Source: Macrostomum hystrix (lineage: Eukaryota > Platyhelminthes > Macrostomidae). From it: DNA of 64,000 nucleotides. The notes below the pieces were generated by a model that had not been told where the DNA came from, did no database searches, and worked only from the letters and a program-made list of their open reading frames with translations. Position numbers and translations under genes: made by a program. Shown here in pieces: positions 59,101 through 64,000 of the stretch. Numbering within the stretch: the stretch's first letter is position 1; each line of letters begins with the position of its first letter. The stretch spans positions 4,068,501 to 4,132,500 of the forward strand of contig CATNEN010000033.1 in assembly GCA_950097015.1 (NCBI GenBank), written 5' to 3'.

Positions 59101-60310
59101 CCAGCAGGCTGGCCACGGTGGCGTTGCGGATGTTCTCCGGCACCGAGACGCCACCGGACGGGCTCAGCCGCGTGGACAGCAGCCGAATCTCGGGCCGATG
59201 ATCATTGACGTCGCCAACGTCAACCACAACGCTCGCTCTGGCCTCCTTCGGCTCGGCGCCGTTGTCTCTGGCCAAAATTGAGAACTCGTAGCGCTGACGA
59301 GATTCAAAGTCAAGTCGCGATGGGCTGCTAACAAGGATGCGGCCGCTGGCGGCCTCGACGGTAAAGACGGAGCCGACGCTGGTCTGGTGCTCCGGTGCCA
59401 GCCTGTAGGTGACGTCACCGTTCGGCCCGGCGTCCCGGTCGGTGGCCCGTACTCGCAGCACCTCGGAGCCGGCGGGAGCGTCCTCCTTGACCGTGGCCGA
59501 GTAATCTGGCGAGTCGAATCGCGGCGCTTCGTCGTTAACATCCAACACTTCGACGAGGAGCTGCGCGCTGCCGCTGAGGCCGCCGCCGTCGGTTGCCACC
59601 AGAGTGAAATTGTAGCGGGCCACCGACTCGCGGTCAAGTTGACGCCGCAGCACCAGCCGCGGCACTGGCGGCTGTCCGGCAACGCCGCTTCTCGACACCT
59701 CCAGCTGGAAGGTGTCGGAGGCCGGCTGGAGTCGGTAGTTCCTGACGGAGTTGTCACCAGAGTCCGGATCTACGGCGCCAGGGCTGATGGTCTGCTCGGC
59801 GCCGATGCGGGCGTTCTCGGCGAAGGCCACCCTGAGCGGTCGTGGGTCCGGCCAGGCCGGGCTGTGGTCGTTGACGTCGTCGATTTGGACTCGCACCGGG
59901 AAGATGTCGGCGAGGCCGCGGCTGACCATGAGCTGGTGGACGCAGGCCTCGCCAGCGATCAGCTCGGCGCCATGATAGTTGCAGAGGCTGGCAGAGTCGG
60001 TGTCTCGGTCGATGCGAGCCCGCACCGTCAGGAGGCCGGTGTCGGGGCTGACTGAGAAATAACTGTCCAATGCCACGTACTGGCCTCCGCCACCGCCTCC
60101 GCCTCCGCCGCCGTTGCTGTCCGCCGCTGCCGGCGTCACTCGGCCAACCGGCGTGCCGGGCGGCGACTTCTCGGCGATGCGAAAGTTAAAGTTGGCGCTG
60201 GCCACTGTCGAGGCGATCTGGACCAGCTGGACCAGGGTTATCAGCAGCAGCAGCAGCAGTGGCAGCGGCAGCGGCAGAGATGGCCGGAGTGACCAATGCA
60301 TGTTAGCCAT
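44145..60310 (-). CDS. Non-clustered (delta-like) protocadherin, three coding exons
   Basis: The exons are 60310-57721, 49942-49731 and 44591-44145. Junction phases 1 and 0 fit exactly (donors CACG|GTGAGT and CCA|GTGAGT; acceptors TTTCGCAG|AG and CCTCCAG|GC), giving about 1082 residues. A Leu-rich signal peptide (1-39; MANMHWSLRPSLPLP...) is followed by seven cadherin repeats. Six linkers are marked DVNDHSP, DVNDEAP, DVNDHRP, DENDNPP, DANDSPP and DVNDCAP; repeat 7 ends without a DxND linker. Calcium-binding DRD/DRE and LDRE motifs are abundant. A membrane helix (about 827-851, LIIVCIVVATGVICAALIT) precedes RRRP. The cytoplasmic tail is Gly/Ser-rich. It has SDGDSGKGGS, similar to the conserved DSGKGDS motif of delta-protocadherins. 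The whole ectodomain in one exon is typical of protocadherins. The role is calcium-dependent homophilic adhesion at the cell surface. ATG 60310 is chosen for the signal peptide; 60301 is possible. Confidence 0.92.
44592..45785. other. Protocadherin intron 2, unique part near its 3' end
   Basis: Unique DNA without a coding exon that I can support. Confidence 0.5.
45786..46690. repeat. 32 bp minisatellite in protocadherin intron 2, with palindrome
   Basis: About 27 copies of a unit containing ATCAATCAATCTAGCAACTG. The first six units alternate AACATTTCT and AACTTTTCT, a 64 bp dimer. The array is interrupted at 45985-46060 by ATTGA-rich DNA containing a perfect 20 bp palindrome at 46010-46029. 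After that, units are nearly all of the AACATTTCT type. Confidence 0.95.
46691..47380. other. Protocadherin intron 2, unique part
   Basis: Contains short CAAT runs (ATCAATCAATCAATCAATCA at about 46823) and otherwise unique DNA. No exon seen. Confidence 0.5.
47383..48315. repeat. 19/22 bp minisatellite in protocadherin intron 2
   Basis: About 45 copies of two interleaved units: GACAAGAGACAGGAGAGAT (19 bp) and GACAAGAGGCCAAGATAGAG + AT (22 bp). Plus is purine-rich, so the gene's sense strand is a pyrimidine-rich run of about 0.9 kb (TCTCCTGCCTCTTGTCATC). Long overlapping minus-strand frames (47269-48396) are artefacts of a stop-free repeat. Confidence 0.95.
48316..49505. other. Protocadherin intron 2, unique part near its 5' end
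   Basis: No exon or element recognised. Confidence 0.5.
49507..49571. repeat. GATA tetranucleotide microsatellite
   Basis: About 16 copies of ATAG/GATA with two interruptions, in intron 2 about 160 bases inside its donor. Confidence 0.95.
49972..50200. repeat. 23 bp minisatellite next to the protocadherin exon 2 acceptor
   Basis: About 10 copies of a 23 bp unit containing GAGTATGAATCTAGATATCT. It starts about 30 bases from the 3' splice site of intron 1 (AG at 49944-49943). Confidence 0.95.
50331..50825. repeat. 22 bp minisatellite in protocadherin intron 1
   Basis: About 22 copies around GTGACTCTAGATCTCTATAG + AT. It shares CTAGAT and TCTATAGA with the neighbouring 23 bp array, so the two are probably related. 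Confidence 0.93.
50826..52066. other. Protocadherin intron 1, unique part
   Basis: No exon recognised. Includes a (CTG)8 run at 51822-51846 and a GT-rich patch at 51005-51028. Confidence 0.5.
52067..52350. repeat. 21 bp minisatellite in protocadherin intron 1
   Basis: About 14 copies of a 21 bp unit containing TCATCTTGTAGTTTCCACAT. It is highly uniform, with decaying copies to about 52480. Confidence 0.95.
52351..53970. other. Protocadherin intron 1, unique part
   Basis: Decayed 21 bp units at the left, then unique DNA. No exon recognised. Confidence 0.5.
53975..55005. repeat. 23 bp minisatellite (plus shortened units) in protocadherin intron 1
   Basis: About 47 units of TCTCACAGTCTGTGATCTGT + GAC. 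Shortened forms lose the CACAG or double the GATCTGT. Spacing is irregular. The sense (minus) strand contains AGACTGTGAGAG, which shares 11 bases with the unit of the next array. Confidence 0.95.
55006..55700. other. Protocadherin intron 1, unique part
   Basis: Unique spacer between the 23 bp and 15 bp arrays. No exon recognised. Confidence 0.5.
55705..56995. repeat. 15 bp minisatellite in protocadherin intron 1
   Basis: About 85 copies of CTCTAATCTCACAGT. A recurring composite variant (CTCAAGTCTCTAATCGCTCA) appears near 55868, 56047, 56121 and 56270, marking block duplications. The sense strand reads ACTGTGAGATTAGAG, so GTGAGA, a donor-like hexamer, recurs every 15 bases. Confidence 0.95.
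56996..57435. other. Protocadherin intron 1, unique part
   Basis: No exon recognised. Confidence 0.5.
57436..57690. repeat. 20 bp minisatellite next to the protocadherin exon 1 donor
   Basis: About 12 copies of TCAGATCCCATCAGAAATGT. It ends about 30 bases from the intron 1 donor (GT at 57720-57719). Confidence 0.95.
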
Positions 60311-60651
60311 GTGACAAATATGCGAGGTGAAGTTTCTATAGCGTTGATCAGCTGGCCATGCTGGACTGCAATACAATTTGGCGGTGCCTCGGTGCCTATT
60401 TTCCAATCAGTCAGCAATGTCCAGGCTCTTGGATTTGTATTCATTTTCTGCCGGCAATGAACTTGGAGACCGTCGGGATTGGATGTGCGGCCAGTGTGGA
60501 GCTCACACATTGTGCTTGGCTGTGGCGTTTTCGGCACTGGTTGGCTGTTAGCTCACAATGCTCTCAGCCAATGGCAAGCAAGAGCAGCTGTGTGGAACTT
60601 GGTTCCGTGGCTGTGTTCCCATGGCTGCTTCGCACAACAGCTTCTGTGCAA
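60311..60651. other. 5' flank of the protocadherin coding region
   Basis: Contains a possible 3' splice site on the minus strand about 26 bases before ATG 60310 (CGCTATAG|A, weak). No other feature. Confidence 0.35.
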
Positions 60652-60652
60652 T

Positions 60653-60683
<31 letters not shown>

Positions 60684-60811
60684 TATATATATATCGATAG
60701 ATAGATTGATAGATAGATAGATCGATAGATAGATAGATCGATAGATTGATAGATAGATAGATTGATTGATTGATTGATAGATAGATAGATCGATAGATAG
60801 ATAGATATATC

Positions 60812-60847
<36 letters not shown>

Positions 60848-60915
60848 TATATATAGATCAATAGATAGATAGATAGATCGATAGATAGATAGATCGATAA
60901 ATAGATAGATAGATC

Positions 60916-60946
<31 letters not shown>

Positions 60947-61082
60947 TGATTGATTGATAGATAAGATTGATAGATAGATTGATAGATTGATATATAGATC
61001 GATAGATTGACAGATTGATATATTGATATGTTAATATATTGATAGATTGACAGATTGTTGGATTGATTGATATATTGATTAA
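60652..61082. repeat. GATA-type microsatellite with GATC and GATT variants
   Basis: About 430 bases of AGAT/GATA units with scattered TCGATAGA and TTGATAGA interruptions. The minus-strand open frame is an artefact. Confidence 0.95.
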
Positions 61083-61878
61083 GAGATTCATTATATTTTC
61101 ATCGATGTAGTCTTTTAGATGATTTTTTTCACACCTGGGAATCGATATCGAAAGTTTTCCAACAAATCTGGACTGCAGATCCCAACTGAGGGGAGATGAG
61201 TGGACTAAAATCCTCCAAGAAATTCCTGAATTAACCACCCAATCGCTATGATCCCAAAAAACAGCTATTGTCAAGCTATTTATCCCCAATCAATTTATCC
61301 AAAAAGCCCAATTTCATCCAAGCGAAACTTTCTGTGAAACATGCGGCAAAATTTTCCCACTAGGAGAAAACGTTAAAGAATTTTTTTAAAAGCGTTCTGG
61401 AGGCCATTTTGCTCCCGCCGCTTGTGGGATCTGGCGGATGGGATGATGCCGGCAGGGCCACCTGCCTCACACCTGACTGGCCCTGACATCCTTTGCTAAT
61501 GGAATCCGCCACATTTCAACCTTGTCGTCATTCCGCTCTGTGTTTTCACCATCCAGATTGGTAGAATTGGGGCTAGGTGGGATTTTCTTATGCCGCAGAA
61601 ACAAAGCGGATATTTTAAGATTGTCGTTTTGAGAAAAAAAACTGAATAATGCGACACCGAGGGAGAATGGCTCACTGAAATTTCACACCAACTAAAGCCA
61701 AACATGAGCTTGCCTTCAAGCTGCCTTGACCCATCGCTAGTATTGATCTGGTGAGGACAGCGGCTCGCGCTTGGGCTTGGGGCCCTTATAGGCCGGAATC
61801 ATCTTGCACTGCTAGTCAGCAGTGCGGGCTAAAAGCCTTGAAAACTGATTTTGCTAATCTATACTATCTGCTCAAATA
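61083..61878. other. Unique spacer
   Basis: No ORF, splice-bounded exon or element seen. Confidence 0.5.
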
Positions 61879-61879
61879 G

Positions 61880-62397
61880 CAAAAAAGAGAAGAGATGAAA
61901 GAGAAGAGGCAAAAGAGAAGAGGGGAGAGAGAAGAGAGGAGAGAGAAGAGGGGAGAGAGAAGAGGGGAGAGAGAAGAGGGGAGAGAGAAGAAGGGAGAGA
62001 GAAGAGGGAAGAGAGAAGAGGGGAGAGAGAAGAGGGGAGAGAGAAGAGGGGAGAGAGAAGAAGGGAGAGAGAAGAGGGAAGAGAGAAGAGGGGAGAGAGA
62101 AGAGGGGAGAGAAAAGGGAAGGAGAAGAGGGGAGAGAGAAGAGGGGAGAGAGAAGAGGGGAGAGAGAAGAAGGGAGAGAGAAGAGAGGAGAGAGAAGAGG
62201 GGAGAGAGAAGAGGGGAGAGAGAAGAGGGGAGAGAGAAGAAGGGAGAGAGAAGAGGGGAGAGAGAAGAGGGGAGAGAGAAGAAGGGAGAGAGAAGAGGGG
62301 AGAGAGAAGAGGGGAGAGAGAAGAGGGAAGAGAGAAGAGGGAAGAGAGAAGAGGGGAGAGAGAAGAGGGGAGAGAGAGAAGAGGAGAGAAAGTAAAG
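61880..62397. repeat. Purine-rich minisatellite (15 bp unit)
   Basis: About 34 copies of AGAGAAGAGGGGAGAG-type units, almost pure purine on the plus strand. Open frames on both strands are artefacts. Confidence 0.95.
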
Positions 62398-63717
62398 GGA
62401 GAAGCGGAGGAATTTAGGAAATGAAAGATTTTAATTTTTAGTACATTAGATAGATGGAATGAAGTAAAATTATTTTTAAAAAATCCAACTCGCTGTCTCT
62501 CCAGGAAAATTTCAAGCATGAAAGTCCGTTGATAGCTTTAAATAAAAATAATAATAATTGCGGGAGGGCTGTGCGCAATGGCACATCATTTGGTGACAAT
62601 AGAGCCAGCAATTGTGCTTACTCCTCAGCACACACGCACTCAGATACTGTACTCAGGCACACGCTCACACAGGTGTGTACATATGCCCTGACTTTCTTAT
62701 CGTCAGGCAGTGTACATTGCACTGTGCTTCGAGGTTGGCCCTCGAGGGCGGAAATTGCACGACAAGCCCCCAAGCCTGCGCCCCAAATAAATGTGGTCTT
62801 TAATCCCACAAGTGAAAATCTGCGTGCACAGCCTCCTACCAGCTGCCCCACTATTCTTGATTGTAAATCCCGAACACCTCTTGGAGGCGAGGGCTGTCAT
62901 CCGCTGATCCTCGTAGATCCTCGTAGCCAGACCAGCTCTTTCGACCATGTTTTGTTCCCCTCCCAGTGTTTTCTGGCCTCGGAATGTTCTGCTCCTATTG
63001 GGGAACAACTGAAGTAGTAAAGTTCAGCCGCGAGATTGATCCCGGGATTATGACGACATCGAATAGCGGTGCGAACTGTCGCCTCTGCCGCTGCTGCTTT
63101 TTTGGCGAGCCCGCAGACTGGGAGCCGGGCTCTGATCGTTCCGTAAACAATTCTAGGAGAATACTCTGCTATGGGGGGGGGCAGAAACACAGGCCTCGCC
63201 CGCTGCCATTCGCAAAAGTGCCTCTCACGGCAAAATGCACGCTTAAAGCCTCGGCGCTATTTCGCTATTGCCCGACGCAGTTCTAAATTCAGCTCCGCTG
63301 TTGGGCAGGTGGTACCGAGAGAGAGGCTGGCACTGCCAGGTCTTCGTTGGCAGGAAATTTACCCGTTCGGGTAATAACACAGCTGTCCCTTATTGCATTT
63401 ACTATTATAAAACATTACCACATTAGAGCTTGAAAACTGGATAGTGGTGCATTGTTGATGCACTTCTATTGCATTTTTCTTGCAGGCATCGATAATAAGG
63501 CAATCTTTATCCCTTCCGTCACTAAGTCCCGGATTTCTTCCCAATCTCCCAAAAAACTGGGAAGTCGCTCATTTCCTTCTCCACCAATTTCTCACAGCTC
63601 GTGTTGCTCCAACAATGGGACAAAACGCGGATTAGAACTGGGGTTGAGGGGCGGCCGGAGCAGGAGGGGGAAGTGAGCGGGGACGTAGGGCGGAAGGCGG
63701 CGGCCGCAGAGCTCACC
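62398..63717. other. Unique DNA upstream of the protocadherin gene
   Basis: No gene recognised. Short overlapping frames are without domain character. Confidence 0.45.
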
Positions 63718-63777
63718 CGCTGCTTCCAAGCAACCGTGATGCCGCATTTTTGCTTTCCTTACAAAGACTTTAGCCAT
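63718..63777 (-). CDS. Possible short first exon at the right edge
   Basis: ATG 63777 opens about 20 codons (MAKVFVRKAKMRHHGCLEAA) that end at a donor-like site (GCAGCGG|GTGAGC). Upstream, to the window edge, the minus strand is GC-rich and promoter-like. It could be the start of another gene or a 5' exon of the protocadherin transcript. Weak support. Confidence 0.22.
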
Positions 63778-63879
63778 TGCAATGCGGCAGCACTAGCGGG
63801 CCATTGTACCAGACTCAGCTTAACTCGCCCCAGATTCTGGAGACGGACCCTGCGGCGCCCGCTCTGCCTTCTCGCTCAG

Positions 63880-63960
63880 CCGTCAAGTGGTCCTTCAGCG
63901 CTGGGCTGCGCTGCGCATTGGCCCACGGCCCGGCTTCTGTTGTCCTTGTTTCCTATCCGC
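63880..63960 (-). promoter_or_regulatory. Possible CCAAT/NRF1-type promoter
   Basis: On the minus strand GGGCCAATGCGCAGCGCAGC combines a CCAAT box with a TGCGCAGCGC palindrome-like motif resembling NRF1 sites. It lies about 150 bases upstream of ATG 63777, in GC-rich DNA. Confidence 0.28.
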
Positions 63961-64000
63961 CGATATACTGCTTATCTCCTCTGTCTTCCGCTAGCAGACT

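Noticed and set aside
57722-60055. Several plus-strand ORFs of 115-222 residues
   Set aside because: Antisense shadows of the GC-rich protocadherin exon 1.
61872-62519. Large ORFs of REKR and LLSPLFSLP repeats
   Set aside because: Purine/pyrimidine array translated on both strands; no gene features.

Overview
This is a stretch of animal (metazoan) nuclear DNA. Genes are split by GT-AG introns, the recognisable proteins are animal ones (TDP-43, UBL5, sedoheptulokinase, a PAIP1-like factor, a seven-repeat protocadherin), and transposon remains are of eukaryotic type. Exons are GC-rich and sit in AT-rich or minisatellite-rich non-coding DNA. Several start codons lie 8 to 19 bases behind a good 3' splice site. 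That, with the compact head-to-tail SHPK-UBL5 pair, suggests an invertebrate lineage with spliced-leader trans-splicing. A free-living flatworm would fit, but the species cannot be fixed from sequence alone.

Layout. 1-5310: two large minisatellites, the second (20/21 bp unit) with clear higher-order structure. 5413-5532 (-): a possible first exon. 7971-9602: a Tc1/mariner-type element with long inverted repeats and a broken transposase; 10266-10613: an RNase H fragment of a non-LTR retrotransposon. 12094-25494: four genes, all on the minus strand: TDP-43, UBL5, SHPK and a PAIP1-like gene. Upstream of TDP-43 lies a fourfold 43 bp repeat carrying CCAAT boxes and E-box/CRE-like sites. 25.5-29.3 kb: AT-rich, no gene seen. 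29337-31109 (+): a five-exon gene for an unrecognised 453-residue protein. 31462-32309: a long foldback element with an exact 8 bp target duplication (hAT-like). 34-43 kb: a string of minisatellites around a polyglutamine-protein gene (38350-39468, +). 44145-60310 (-): one protocadherin gene in three exons whose phases fit; its introns (7.8 and 5.1 kb) are largely made of at least eight different tandem arrays. 60.6-64 kb: a GATA array, a purine-rich array, and a possible promoter with first exon near the right edge.

The genes do not form a pathway. TDP-43 (RNA processing), UBL5 (spliceosome) and PAIP1-like (translation) are RNA-biology housekeeping genes; SHPK feeds the pentose phosphate pathway; the protocadherin is a surface adhesion molecule. 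The most unusual property is the architecture. The larger introns each carry private 15-32 bp tandem arrays, several starting within about 10-35 bases of a splice site, and some units contain donor-like motifs on the gene's sense strand.

Limits: exon joins were made by eye from splice consensus, phase and family similarity. Copy numbers are approximate, and no database search was run.
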